Notes: generated from the letters alone by a model not told the origin. A stretch of 64,000 nt of DNA from Nitrosovibrio sp. Nv4 (GCF_900215485.1 NZ_OCMZ01000002.1:124001-188000); one strand, 5' to 3'; shown: positions 53,347 through 62,462, counted from the first letter of the stretch. A program made the numbers and translations.

Positions 53347-53856
53347 TCATTCCTCCATCAATATTTCCTTACGTTCCGCTATTTGAGAGCCAATTTCTTC
53401 GAGGTCCATTTTTGCTTTCTGCACCTTGGGAAATATTACATTCTGCTCTTCTTCTATATGATGATTAACATATTCGCCGAGAACAGTTACCGTTGCGTTA
53501 TACATGGGGTCTGATACATCCATCGACTGGATCTGGGCGATCAAATCCTTGGCTGCCGTGTGCTCGACCACTGCCTCATTCATCAGATCGTCGTCATCGA
53601 TAGCTTCGCGCGCAGCAGGGTAGAATATTTCCTCCTCCAGTTGGGCGTGTATGGTAAGTTCCCTGCAAATCTGTACCGCGAGCTCTTCTTTACCTCCTTC
53701 GTCGTTCTTTTTGCATAGTTTCTCGAATTCCTTGAACATCTTTTTTACCTTGGCATGGTCAGCCGTCAACAACTTAATGGCTTCGTTTTTGGATTTGCTG
53801 GTCGTGGTTCTATGTGCTGCGGTTTTTCGTGTTGTAGCGCTTTGGGTGGTTGGCAT
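53347..53856 (-). CDS. hemerythrin HHE-domain protein
   Basis: A 169-residue protein. A basic Thr-rich N-terminus (about residues 1-25) precedes a four-helix HHE cation-binding domain with iron ligands in LLTADHAKVKK, LTIHAQLEEEIFYP, VVEHTAAKD and YVNHHIEEEQNVIFP. It probably binds a di-iron centre for oxygen or NO sensing, storage or repair. I choose ATG 53856. ATG 53871 overlaps the GGAG ribosome binding site. Its location between two KGG stress genes suggests a stress role. Confidence 0.88.
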   Translation of the reverse strand: MPTTQSATTRKTAAHRTTTSKSKNEAIKLLTADHAKVKKMFKEFEKLCKKNDEGGKEELAVQICRELTIHAQLEEEIFYPAAREAIDDDDLMNEAVVEHTAAKDLIAQIQSMDVSDPMYNATVTVLGEYVNHHIEEEQNVIFPKVQKAKMDLEEIGSQIAERKEILMEE

Positions 53857-54271
53857 GATTATTATCTCCATTGGTGGTGATGGGTGAATGGTTTGCGGTC
53901 AGCAAACCGCATCTTCTTTACGAATGCATAACGAATAGCTATGCTTTAGCAAGAAAATAACCCTGAAGACTGTTGGAGTTCTGTTCGCCAACCCACATTC
54001 CTCCCGTGAGCTTTGCATCAGCTTTTAGACATGACTATATTGCCTTGTTAACTTTCCGGTTGTGCGAATGGGGGCTACTACAGGAGCCTATAAGCTATCT
54101 ATGGCTATGTATGCTTTCGAACAGAGCAAAGTGATTTTGGCATTTAGGATTGCCCTCATTCTCTGGTTTTAACTCTAATAAGTGGAGATAAGAATCCTGA
54201 AGACATCAAATGATGCTTCCAGGATTGCGGGTCGCCGGGAAAACTGAATTATCCATGACAGGAGATTTAAC
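53857..54271. other. divergent regulatory region
   Basis: 415 bases between the hemerythrin gene and the second KGG gene. It holds CTGTTCGC (53981-53988; GCGAACAG on the minus strand, 125 bases before the hemerythrin start) and the second copy of the duplicated KGG upstream region (54107-54227). No gene seen. Confidence 0.4.
54107..54227 (+). repeat. duplicated upstream region, copy 2
   Basis: Matches 52641-52757. Shared blocks are ATGTATGCTT, CGAAC.GAG, AAAGT.ATTTT, TTAGGAT and CATTCTCTGGTTTT. The segment begins 165 bases before the start codon of the second KGG gene, as copy 1 does 157 bases before the first. Confidence 0.7.
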
Positions 54272-54643
54272 ATGGCTTCAAATAGAGAAAAAAATGGCGA
54301 TGCCCGGAGCAGTGGACAGAGCAAACGCGGTTTTGCTTCCATGGATGAAGGTAAACAGCGGGCAATAGCGAGCCAGGGTGGGAAGGCAGCTCATGCGAAA
54401 GGCACAGCACACCAGTTTGATTCGGAAGAAGCTCGCGAGGCCGGCAGGAAAGGCGGCAAGGCTGCGCATGAGAAGGGAACGGCACACGAGTTTGATTCCG
54501 AAGAGGCTCGCGAAGCTGGCCGAAAAGGGGGTGAAGCCCGTGGGAAAAGCGGATCGCGTGATGATTATTCCTCGTCTTCAACCCAGGGTAGAACATTGGA
54601 GCGGCGCGCCAAGGCCGGCAGTCAAAGCCATAAAAATCACTAG
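54272..54643 (+). CDS. KGG-repeat stress protein, short paralogue
   Basis: A 123-residue paralogue of the 52798-53226 protein with two to three KGG repeats (ASQGGKAAHAKGTAHQF, GRKGGKAAHEKGTAHEF) and a similar Ser-rich tail ending SQSHKNH. The two differ by one repeat unit and scattered substitutions, so the duplication, which includes the upstream region, is not recent. ATG 54272 follows AGGAG. A strong terminator follows. Confidence 0.88.
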   Translation: MASNREKNGDARSSGQSKRGFASMDEGKQRAIASQGGKAAHAKGTAHQFDSEEAREAGRKGGKAAHEKGTAHEFDSEEAREAGRKGGEARGKSGSRDDYSSSSTQGRTLERRAKAGSQSHKNH

Positions 54644-54658
54644 AAGTCTAATGTAAAG

Positions 54659-54683
54659 AAAAAGGGGAAATTCTCCTTTTTTT
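54659..54683 (+). terminator. rho-independent terminator
   Basis: A-run plus GGGGA pairing with TCTCC and ending in seven T residues, 15 bases after the second KGG stop. Confidence 0.75.
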
Positions 54684-54784
54684 GAGCGACAGTTTCTGAA
54701 CAAGGATCGGCAGAGCGAGGGTTCCGGCGGAAGCCGATCAGGAACATTCAGCAATAGGGATGAGTCTTATCCAGACACTTCCGA

Positions 54785-55648
54785 CTAGAGCTTCCCAATC
54801 AGATGTTGAGCGTCAAACGGTGCTCTTACTTTGACATCGTTATCGAAATAGCAATAGATATCGCGCGGGCATTGTTTCAGCTCAGACTGAGCCGAGATAA
54901 GATGCGCATCGTGTGGCTGTAAGCCTTTTCGCCAAGCACGAATTCGTGCTGCCCAGCGTGTCAATGCCTCATCGGTGTAGCCGCTCGCATAAATTTCCTG
55001 GTCGCCATGCAAGCGGAGATAGAGAAAATCTGCCGTAACATCTTCGCGGTAAGGCCATTTTCTGGCGGTATCAGCGATAACCAATGCAATGTTGTAGTCG
55101 CGCAGCAGTTCGACGAAAGATCCATCAATGAAACTCTCGTGCCGTATCTCCACAGCATGACGGAGCACTCGTTTGGCATCGATCGCCAGCCGTGCCCGGC
55201 CATTCATGCGGTGCTCCCGCCGGCGAGCAAGGCTCAGCGCCTGTTGAGTATCGCGCGGCAAAAGCTCGAAGAAATACTTCATCCTTTCAAAGTCGTAGCG
55301 AAAGCTTGGGGGAAATTGCCACAGGATGGGGCCAAGTTTTTCTCGCAGGTTAAATAAGCCTGAGGCGAAAAAATTGGCGAGCGGTTTTTCAACGTCGCGC
55401 AGGCGTTTTATATGCGTTATAAAACGGGTTCCCTTGATGCTGAAAATGAAGCCAGGCGGTGTATCGTCGTACCAGCGTTGAAAACTCTCTGGTTTCTGAA
55501 GGGAGTAAAAGGTCCCGTTTATCTCTATTGTCGGCAATGCTCGAGAAGCGTATTGCAGCTCATGATTTTGTGGTAGGCCCGGAGGGTAGAAGACGCCGCG
55601 CCAGGGCGGATAGCGCCAGCCTGAAATTCCGATGAACGTTTTGCTCAC
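54785..55648 (-). CDS. DUF72 (YecE-like) protein
   Basis: A 287-residue TIM-barrel-like DUF72 protein. Family blocks are IGISGWRYPPWRGVFYPPGL (about residues 6-25), EINGTFY (about 42-48), FSIKGTRFITHIKRL (about 69-83), LWQFPPS (about 109) and EIRHESF (about 167). The C-terminal YCYFDNDVKVRAPFDA is the usual ending. Biochemical function is unknown. It overlaps the upstream cupin gene by four bases, so they are co-translated. Confidence 0.9.
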   Translation of the reverse strand: MSKTFIGISGWRYPPWRGVFYPPGLPQNHELQYASRALPTIEINGTFYSLQKPESFQRWYDDTPPGFIFSIKGTRFITHIKRLRDVEKPLANFFASGLFNLREKLGPILWQFPPSFRYDFERMKYFFELLPRDTQQALSLARRREHRMNGRARLAIDAKRVLRHAVEIRHESFIDGSFVELLRDYNIALVIADTARKWPYREDVTADFLYLRLHGDQEIYASGYTDEALTRWAARIRAWRKGLQPHDAHLISAQSELKQCPRDIYCYFDNDVKVRAPFDAQHLIGKL

Positions 55649-55992
55649 GCTTGGCTCCGTCCGCGCGGTAGCTGTTCTCCGTCGCTGGTATATGCCGGGG
55701 GTACGTAGAAATTAAGTGTGCGGAGCAGGTCATCGCCGGTGTTGCGTATTTCATGCTGGTCGCCGCGTTCGATAAGCATGAGGGAGCCCTCGCCCAGCCG
55801 ATAGCGCTTACCGTTCACCGTCGCAATACCCGTTCCCGAAAGCACATAAAGCCATTGGTCGGCACCGCGATGGCGATTTTCGGGACCGCCTTCTGCGCTA
55901 CCCGGCGGTAAAACCATTTCCGCTGCCTGGGAGCCGTTGTTGCCAAGGACCACGCGAAATCCACTTTCGAATCGCAGATTCTTCCGTTTCAT
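55645..55992 (-). CDS. cupin-domain protein
   Basis: A 115-residue single cupin barrel. The two cupin motifs read GADQWLYVLSGTGIATVNG (about residues 39-57) and GDQHEIRNTGDDLLRTLNF (about 76-94), giving a metal site with fewer His than canonical. Likely a small metal-dependent isomerase/dioxygenase-fold protein or a binding protein. It is first gene of a two-gene operon with the DUF72 protein (ATGA overlap). No specific substrate can be inferred. Confidence 0.85.
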   Translation of the reverse strand: MKRKNLRFESGFRVVLGNNGSQAAEMVLPPGSAEGGPENRHRGADQWLYVLSGTGIATVNGKRYRLGEGSLMLIERGDQHEIRNTGDDLLRTLNFYVPPAYTSDGEQLPRGRSQA

Positions 55993-56122
55993 TTACGTCT
56001 CCTGTATCAAGGAAAATTCGCAGGCAAAAAATATGGCGGTTTGAGATAGATGAGGGGCCTTGAAAAAATCTCGGTATCGGCAGTCAGCATCCAATCTGCC
56101 AGTAGGGACGCTGGCGAGAACA

Positions 56123-56752
56123 CTAGTCCAGAAAGGCCCTTGCCAGCTTGAGATCGTTCACAAAGCGGTCGTATTCATCATCCTTGTCTCGGTCCGGCAC
56201 GCGCAGCAGGAATGAGGGATGGACTGTTATCAGTAACGATACGCCCGACGCATACTCACGCAATTTCCCCCGGTTCACCGTAATCGGTGTTGCGCGGCCA
56301 AGTAGTGAGCGCGCGGCTGTCGCGCCCAGCGCAATCAGGAGCCGTGGGGTAACCAGTTCAATTTCACGCCTTAGCCAGTCGTAGCATGCCGCGATCTCCG
56401 AATCGACAGGTTTTTTGTGCATGCGGCGCTTGCCGCGAATTTCGAATTTGAAGTGCTTGACCGCATTGGTGACATAAACTTCTTCACGCGGGATGCCGAC
56501 TGCTGTTAGCGCTCGTGCCAGAAGTTGGCCTGCGGGACCGACGAATGGATGGCCTGTCAGATCTTCCCGGTCGCCAGGTTGCTCGCCGACGAGCATAACT
56601 GGCGCGTGCGAGGGGCCTTCGCCAAACACGGTTTGCGTCGCGTTCTCCCAGAGCGGGCAGGCGCGGCAACTCATGGCCGCTTTACGCAAGGATTCTATGG
56701 AGTTTCCAGCCTGCTCCGCGGGATGCGTGGCATTTTTCGTATCATCTTTCAT
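56123..56752 (-). CDS. UdgX-type uracil-DNA glycosylase
   Basis: A 209-residue Fe-S uracil-DNA glycosylase of the UdgX group. Cys29 and Cys32 (CRACPLW) start the cluster. GEQPGDREDLTGHPFVGPAG (about 57-76) is the water-activating block. RGKRRMHKKP (residues 107-115) is the insertion that marks UdgX, whose His (here His112) forms a covalent bond to the abasic site. TVHPSFLLR is the distal block. The protein would trap uracil-containing DNA rather than release it. It stands alone on the minus strand. Confidence 0.87.
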   Translation of the reverse strand: MKDDTKNATHPAEQAGNSIESLRKAAMSCRACPLWENATQTVFGEGPSHAPVMLVGEQPGDREDLTGHPFVGPAGQLLARALTAVGIPREEVYVTNAVKHFKFEIRGKRRMHKKPVDSEIAACYDWLRREIELVTPRLLIALGATAARSLLGRATPITVNRGKLREYASGVSLLITVHPSFLLRVPDRDKDDEYDRFVNDLKLARAFLD

Positions 56753-57339
56753 ACCGGTATGGCATCAACGGTAGATTAATATGTGGAAAATCGCATAAAG
56801 GAGAAAGCCGCTGGATTTAAATAGTTTAGTCTCGATAGTTGAAGACTGCCAGTTATCGGTAAAGATTTAGAATTGCAGGTTTCATCGTTCAAAGCGGTAA
56901 CTCCCATCAGCACCGTTTATCAGCGAACGTTCCCCTGGCTCGAACCCGCCCGCTTGAGCTGAGAAATCCGCATCCATCGGGATGGCTCCCGTCACAACAC
57001 TTCCCACATCGGCCGATGCAATAGCTAGGCAAACGCCTCGATGACCTGACGCAGCGATGGGACCGATGCTGGAGGGATGCCGTATTCTGCGCAGGGGTAA
57101 TTGGCGCACAACTTATGACGACTCGCATAGCCGAAACGCAAATAGATGTTCGCCATCCCCGAAACGTAGGCAAACTCGACAGATGTATGCGGTGTCTTGC
57201 TGATTACTGCATTAAGCAGAGAGATTTGTTGGATAACGATACGCTGGCCTGGCGTAGGAAACAGATGATTTCAGCCCTTTGAGCAAGCGAGCCGCGCTCC
57301 GTGGATTAGATGGTTCTAAGCGGCATTGCGCGCGCCCCT
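56753..57339. other. intergenic region, possible gene remnant
   Basis: 587 bases. On the minus strand about 56882-57200 a frame reads VGSVVTGAIPMDADFSAQAGG, faintly like the C-terminal end of a short-chain dehydrogenase, but frames are broken and no start is present. Otherwise nothing recognised. Confidence 0.3.
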
Positions 57340-59049
57340 TTAACCTTCGGTGCCAAGCTCCTCGCTTTTACTTCCTATCGTTGCAGGTTTGGAGGCATCG
57401 TCCGCGATCAGTTCGAACCAGAACACACTGCCTTCTCCGACCGTGCTTTCCACACCGATTTCGCCTCCCATCAATTCGACCAATTGCTTTGTCACTACCA
57501 AGCCGATGCCTGTACCTTCGACGGAGCCCGCCTCTTGGCCGAGCCGATTGAACTGCTGAAAAAGCTGCGTCAATTTTTCCGGTGGCAAGCCTGTTCCCGT
57601 GTCCCTGATACTGACGCGAATACGCCCTGGAGCGGTCACGGTGCACGTCACTTCGACGGTACCCCCCTCGCGGTTGTACTTGATCGCGTTCGACAGTAGA
57701 TTAATCAGAACCTGCTTCACGCGTGTCCGGTCTGCTTTCACAAAAAAATGCATATCCGGCGGAGGAAAGATCAGCTGTATGCCGCGCTCCTGGGCCTGCG
57801 GTTCAATCATGGTCCGCGATTCAGCCATGGCTTCCGCTATGCACATCGGTTCCTGGGAAACGACGAGCTTGCCGGATTCAATTGTGGCAAGATCAAGTAT
57901 TTTATTGATCAGTTCCAGCAGATACCACCCCGCGACATTTATTTCCTTGAGCATTGTCTTCTGCGTGAACGTTGGCGTTGGTGAACTCGATTCCAAGAGC
58001 TGGGCAAAACCCAACATGACGTTGAGCGGTGAACGCAACTCGTGGCTCATACTGGACAGGAAATCCGATTTTGCGAGATTCGCTTTTTCAGCATCTGTCT
58101 TGGCTTTGGTCAGCTCTTCCTCAATCAGTTTCCGCTCAGCGATGTCACGGCGCAATTCCGCATTCACCTTGGCCAGCTCGTCCGTGCGTTTTGCCACGAG
58201 TTCTTCAAGGCGATAACGGTGTTCCCGCAACTCCGCTTCCGCCTGTTTGCTTTCGGTAATATCGACCAGAATCCCTTGCAGGAAGAGGGAACGTCCTGAC
58301 TCGTCCCGTACCACGCTCGCTTCATCGCGAAACCACAAAACTGTTCCATCATGGGAAATCAGGCGGTATTCGCAGCGCAGGGGAGCGCCGGTAGCGCGGC
58401 TTTTGGCACGTTCCTCCAATGCACGCGGCCGATCGTCCGGGTGAATCCGGGCAAGCAGGATATCCGGATCATTGAGCCACTCCTCCGGAGGAAACCCGAG
58501 CGTTTCGATCCGCGTGCTGACGTAAAGGAAGCGATTGGTACCATCCAGCGTGGCGATGTAAACGATTGCCGGGATTGTCTCGACCAGCGAACGGTATTTG
58601 GCCTCGGCCTGGGCCAGTTTATCTTCCGCTAGCTTCTTTTCGGTAAGCATTCGCCGTTCGCTCAGCACGCGCTGGATGACGGCAGGCAGCAACTCAAGAT
58701 ACTGGTGTTCCATATCTTTGATGAGATAATCCCTGGCGCCACGCTTCATCGCCTCTACAGCGATAGTCGCGTTGTCCGTGCCCGTCAGCATCATGACGGG
58801 TATGGACACATCTCCCGTATCATCGGTTAACGCAGCCAGAAACTCCAAACCATTCAGGTCGGGCAAGTGGTAATCAAGCAAAACACAATCCGGTTTTTGC
58901 TCGTGGGCGAGTTGTAGCCCCTCATGGCCAGATTCCGCTTCGGAAAGCGCGAATTCATAGTCCACATTTCGCGCAAGAGCACGTCGGCAGGCCATGCGAT
59001 CCACAGCATCGTCTTCAACGAGGAGTACGCGAATCAATGGTTTGGTCAT
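57340..59049 (-). CDS. REC-PAS-histidine kinase hybrid
   Basis: A 569-residue cytoplasmic sensor. An N-terminal receiver (residues 1-125; acidic pocket E12 D13 D14, phospho-acceptor Asp59 in LLDYHLPD) is followed by a PAS/PAC domain (about 150-275), a coiled-coil stretch with Ala/Leu heptads (about 275-335), HisKA with SSMSHELRSPLNVML (about 340) and HATPase with NAIKYN, DTGTGL and GTGIGL boxes. No TM segment. It would receive phosphate on REC or be tuned by it. It is third gene of a signalling operon. Confidence 0.93.
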   Translation of the reverse strand: MTKPLIRVLLVEDDAVDRMACRRALARNVDYEFALSEAESGHEGLQLAHEQKPDCVLLDYHLPDLNGLEFLAALTDDTGDVSIPVMMLTGTDNATIAVEAMKRGARDYLIKDMEHQYLELLPAVIQRVLSERRMLTEKKLAEDKLAQAEAKYRSLVETIPAIVYIATLDGTNRFLYVSTRIETLGFPPEEWLNDPDILLARIHPDDRPRALEERAKSRATGAPLRCEYRLISHDGTVLWFRDEASVVRDESGRSLFLQGILVDITESKQAEAELREHRYRLEELVAKRTDELAKVNAELRRDIAERKLIEEELTKAKTDAEKANLAKSDFLSSMSHELRSPLNVMLGFAQLLESSSPTPTFTQKTMLKEINVAGWYLLELINKILDLATIESGKLVVSQEPMCIAEAMAESRTMIEPQAQERGIQLIFPPPDMHFFVKADRTRVKQVLINLLSNAIKYNREGGTVEVTCTVTAPGRIRVSIRDTGTGLPPEKLTQLFQQFNRLGQEAGSVEGTGIGLVVTKQLVELMGGEIGVESTVGEGSVFWFELIADDASKPATIGSKSEELGTEG

Positions 59050-59100
59050 AGCAGAGCTAATTGACGATAAGAATCCAGAAAGTACCCTTTTCAGTCCTTG

Positions 59101-59514
59101 TTACGGCATTTCACTAATGGTCCAATAAGCGTCAATAGAGCGCATGATTTCGACAAATTGCCTATAATCGACCGGTTTTGCCATATACCCGGCAACACCC
59201 ATATTGAAGCTGTTTACTTTGTCCTGCTGCTCCTCCGATGTAGTCAATACCACTACCGGAATACGCTTTAACTGATCATCATGCTTTACCACTTGTAGAA
59301 ATTCGATCCCGTTCATGATTGGCATATTCAGGTCCAACAGGATAATGCAGGGCTTGTCGCTTTTCGGCTCCCGAAGATAATGTATCGCTTCCTCCCCGTT
59401 TTCCAGATGCACGAGCGGATTCGTTACGTGGATCTCCTTGAGCGCGCGTATTACGGTCATGGTATCCACTTGATCGTCTTCGACCAGGAGAATGGGTTTA
59501 TTGGTAATTTTCAC
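59101..59514 (-). CDS. single-domain response regulator (Rcp1-like)
   Basis: A 137-residue stand-alone receiver: acidic pocket E12 D13 D14, phospho-acceptor Asp61 in LLDLNMPIMNG, Thr in VVLTTS and Lys in YMAKPVD. No output domain, so it acts as a phosphate shuttle or by protein binding. It lies between two kinases (12 bases after the upstream kinase stop, 51 bases before the hybrid kinase), suggesting a relay between them. The insertion after the phospho-site is typical of Rcp1-type regulators. Confidence 0.93.
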   Translation of the reverse strand: MKITNKPILLVEDDQVDTMTVIRALKEIHVTNPLVHLENGEEAIHYLREPKSDKPCIILLDLNMPIMNGIEFLQVVKHDDQLKRIPVVVLTTSEEQQDKVNSFNMGVAGYMAKPVDYRQFVEIMRSIDAYWTISEMP

Positions 59515-59526
59515 GTTGCTTCTCCT

Positions 59527-61425
59527 TTATTTATTAGCGATTGCTGCAGTTTGAGGTAGAGTGAAGAAAAACGTACTACCTTCACCAATTGTGGACTCGA
59601 TCCAGATATGGCCGCCATACATTTCCACAATTTTTTTCACCAAGGCCAGACCGACACCCGTGCTTTCTATTCGATCGCGGGGCGCAAGTGTCTGGAATAG
59701 CTGAAAAATCCTTTCGAAATGGCGGGATTCAATGCCGGGCCCGTTGTCGGTTACGCCAAATCTCCAATGCTCGCCCTCGGCAGTACAGGTAATCCGAATC
59801 ACGTTCTCGGATTTATCCATGTATTTAATGGCGTTGGAAAGCAGGTTTTGAAATATCTGCTGGATACGGGTTGGCTCTACGACGACGGTCGGCAAGGAAT
59901 CCTCAACAATAATGTTAACATTCGGCGGCGGGGCGAGGAGATCGATCACGTCCTGTACTACCTCACCGACATCCACTGCCACCGGCGCCTCTCTTACTCG
60001 ACCCACCCGCGAGTATTGCAAAATACCATCGATCAAATTTCCCATGCGGTGCACTCTGCTGACAAGGAGGCGCATATGTTCTTTGCCTTCGTCATCGAAT
60101 TTTTCCGCATAGTCGGTGGAAAGCCAATCTGCCAATGCCCCGATGGCCCGTAGCGGCGCCTTTAAATCATGAGATACCACATAGGCAAAACTTTTCAACT
60201 CCTCATTGGCGCTTTCCAGATCAGCCATCAGGTTCGCTTTCTGCTCTTCCGCCACCTTGCGAGGACTGATATCGCGAAAGATGACGACGAACATCCGATC
60301 ATCCCCGCCACCTATCTCGACAACCGCCACGTCCAGTGGAAACGTTGCACCGCTCTTGCGCAGTCCTACAACCTCCGTAACCACCCCTAGCGCTCTGGAC
60401 CCTTCCGTTTCCAGATAATTTTTGAAATAGTCGGCGCGTTGACCTTTTCCTTGCTCCAGTTCCGGGAACAGAAGACCGATATTTTGCCCGATAATCTCGT
60501 TCTCCGGGTAACCAAAAATCCGCTCGGCAGCAGGATTGAAGGTTTCGATCACGCCCTGCTCATTGACCGAGACAACACCGTCAATCAAGTTGCTCACCAA
60601 AGCTCCGGTACGCGCTTCACTTTCCCGAACCTGAGCGATGGTATCGACCAGACTATCCCGCATTTCCTTCACGGCTTGCATGAGCTGCCCGATCTCATCG
60701 GTCGATCTGACTTCGATTTCCTGCCTCAAATTACCCGCCGCAACGCCGCGGGCAATCTTCACTACCTCCTCGAGTGGTCGAAAAATGACACGAATGAATA
60801 CGAGGCTGAATTGCGCAGCCAGGACCAAGGCAATGATTATCGAGGCAAAGAGAATACTGCGGATGGTGTTATAGCGTTCTTGTTCCTGATCATATTCTCT
60901 CTTGGCCTCATCGACCTGCAGCAAAACAAGAGCGTCAATGCTTTCGCCGACCGGTGCATAGAGGGGGCGAATTTTTTCCACGAGAATTCGGTTCGCCTCC
61001 CCGATTTTATTTAACCGTAAAGCGCTTACTGCTGGAATCAGACCCTCTGTCACGTATTTCCTATGGTCAACAGCAAATTTTGCCGCCAGTTTTCTTTCTA
61101 CGGGAGTCAGTTGGGTGGTTATGTAACTTTCCCAGGTTTTCGTAACTTCCGCGATATTCTTCTCGACCAGCGCGGTTTTTTTCTTGATGATCTCGGGGGT
61201 CGGCATAACGAGAGTCGATGTGACAGCCAGGCGATTTTGTAGCAAGAGCGACTCGATATAACCTACCTGGCTGAGCGGGACGGCTCGATCATGATAAACC
61301 GTCCTCAATCCATCTATCGCGCTGCTCATTCCGAACAAACCGATCATTCCCATTCCCAATAGAAAGGCCACCAGGAAGGAAAAGGTGAAGATCAAGCGAG
61401 ACTTGATGGTCAGGTTTCTAAACAT
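59527..61425 (-). CDS. membrane sensor histidine kinase with HAMP and PAS
   Basis: A 632-residue kinase. TM1 (about residues 9-32) and TM2 (about 185-205) bracket a four-helix-bundle periplasmic sensor like those of chemoreceptors. HAMP (about 206-258), PAS/PAC (about 275-390), HisKA with YVVSHDLKAPLRAI (His near 415) and HATPase with NAIKYMDKSE, DNGPGI and GVGLAL follow. I use ATG 61425 (MFRNLTIKSRL, AGGT upstream). The open frame begins at 61443. It is the first gene of the signalling operon and its only membrane-bound sensor. Confidence 0.92.
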   Translation of the reverse strand: MFRNLTIKSRLIFTFSFLVAFLLGMGMIGLFGMSSAIDGLRTVYHDRAVPLSQVGYIESLLLQNRLAVTSTLVMPTPEIIKKKTALVEKNIAEVTKTWESYITTQLTPVERKLAAKFAVDHRKYVTEGLIPAVSALRLNKIGEANRILVEKIRPLYAPVGESIDALVLLQVDEAKREYDQEQERYNTIRSILFASIIIALVLAAQFSLVFIRVIFRPLEEVVKIARGVAAGNLRQEIEVRSTDEIGQLMQAVKEMRDSLVDTIAQVRESEARTGALVSNLIDGVVSVNEQGVIETFNPAAERIFGYPENEIIGQNIGLLFPELEQGKGQRADYFKNYLETEGSRALGVVTEVVGLRKSGATFPLDVAVVEIGGGDDRMFVVIFRDISPRKVAEEQKANLMADLESANEELKSFAYVVSHDLKAPLRAIGALADWLSTDYAEKFDDEGKEHMRLLVSRVHRMGNLIDGILQYSRVGRVREAPVAVDVGEVVQDVIDLLAPPPNVNIIVEDSLPTVVVEPTRIQQIFQNLLSNAIKYMDKSENVIRITCTAEGEHWRFGVTDNGPGIESRHFERIFQLFQTLAPRDRIESTGVGLALVKKIVEMYGGHIWIESTIGEGSTFFFTLPQTAAIANK

Positions 61426-61849
61426 GTCGACCTGAATTTTCAAAAGGAAAGCGCCTTAATTTGCAGTGTTGCACCAGAGGTTATGCATATTACCCGTATG
61501 AACCGCAAGTGAAAAACATCTTTTCATTTAATTTGCCAATTGGATTCTGTTGTTCAGAATAAGCGGGGTGGATGCAGAGTCCAAAACATTTAATATTTGG
61601 CGAGCAGAATAGCCTTAACCCCAAATCTATTAAATGAGGGCTGAACTGGGTTGTAGCTAACGGTTCCTCAATCACACCCACACTGCAACCAGATGGCCTA
61701 TTGAAAGACCAGTGCTGATGTGTACTATGCGAGTGGGACCCTTGTATTCCCAACTTGATCACTTGATCACCTGTTCACGATTCATCGATTGTTCTTGCAG
61801 TATCCGCTGTACCTGGCAGTTCATACTTACCTTAGGAGGATAAGCAATC
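61426..61849. other. divergent intergenic region
   Basis: 424 bases between the kinase and the CHRD protein gene. A short tandem duplication ACTTGATC-ACTTGATC occurs near 61753-61768. I find no GG-N10-GC sigma54 site here. A minus-strand frame (61490-61762) is not protein-like. Confidence 0.35.
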
Positions 61850-62440
61850 ATGAAACTCAGTCCCTTATTTGCAGCGTGCCTGTTGGCGGCGGCAGCGGCG
61901 ATGCCTGCCGCCGCTGATGAGTCAATTTATACAGCCGTGCTCAGCGGCCCCAATGAGGAACCGCCGAATACGTCTCCCGCTACCGGTGCGGCAACGGTCA
62001 CCATCGACTCTGATCTGGGTACAATGCGTGTTCAGGAGAATTTCAGTGGTCTCGTGGAAGGCGTTACAGCTTCACACATCCATTGCTGTACGACTGTAGC
62101 AAATGCCGGTCTCGCAGGTGTGGCGACTACGATGCCTACGTTTACCGACTTTCCCTCCGACGTGACGGCGGGAGATTACGATCACACCTTTGATATGACA
62201 CAGGCGTCAAGTTACAATCCTGCGTTCATCACAGCCAATGGAGGAACTGCCGATAGCGCATTCGATGCGCTTGTGGCAGGGATAAATAGCGGCAGCGCCT
62301 ACGCGAATATTCACTCCTCCGAGTTCCCCGGGGGCGAGATCCGCGGTTTCCTGGCGCCCATACCCGAGCCTGAAACCTATGCAATGCTGCTGGCCGGTCT
62401 TGCCTTGATAAGTGCGATGGCCCGCCGCCGTCGTGTTTGA
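61850..62440 (+). CDS. CHRD-domain PEP-CTERM protein
   Basis: A 196-residue secreted protein. A signal peptide (MKLSPLFAACLLAAAAAMPAA, cleavage before DE) leads to a CHRD domain (about 28-165, with LSGPNEEPPNTSPATG, HIHCCTT and YANIHSSEFPGGEIRG). The sorting tag PEPETYAMLLAGLA, a hydrophobic helix and RRRRV complete it. CHRD domains are extracellular beta modules of unknown ligand. The ribosome binding site is AGGAGG. Third PEP-CTERM protein in the window; no exosortase is encoded here. Confidence 0.9.
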   Translation: MKLSPLFAACLLAAAAAMPAAADESIYTAVLSGPNEEPPNTSPATGAATVTIDSDLGTMRVQENFSGLVEGVTASHIHCCTTVANAGLAGVATTMPTFTDFPSDVTAGDYDHTFDMTQASSYNPAFITANGGTADSAFDALVAGINSGSAYANIHSSEFPGGEIRGFLAPIPEPETYAMLLAGLALISAMARRRRV

Positions 62441-62462
62441 CCCAGGAACTGTATTCGGCTTA

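Noticed and set aside
56882-57200. possible remnant of a short-chain dehydrogenase on the minus strand
   Set aside because: Only a few residues (VTGAI, MDADFSA) are suggestive; the frame is broken and no catalytic motif is present.
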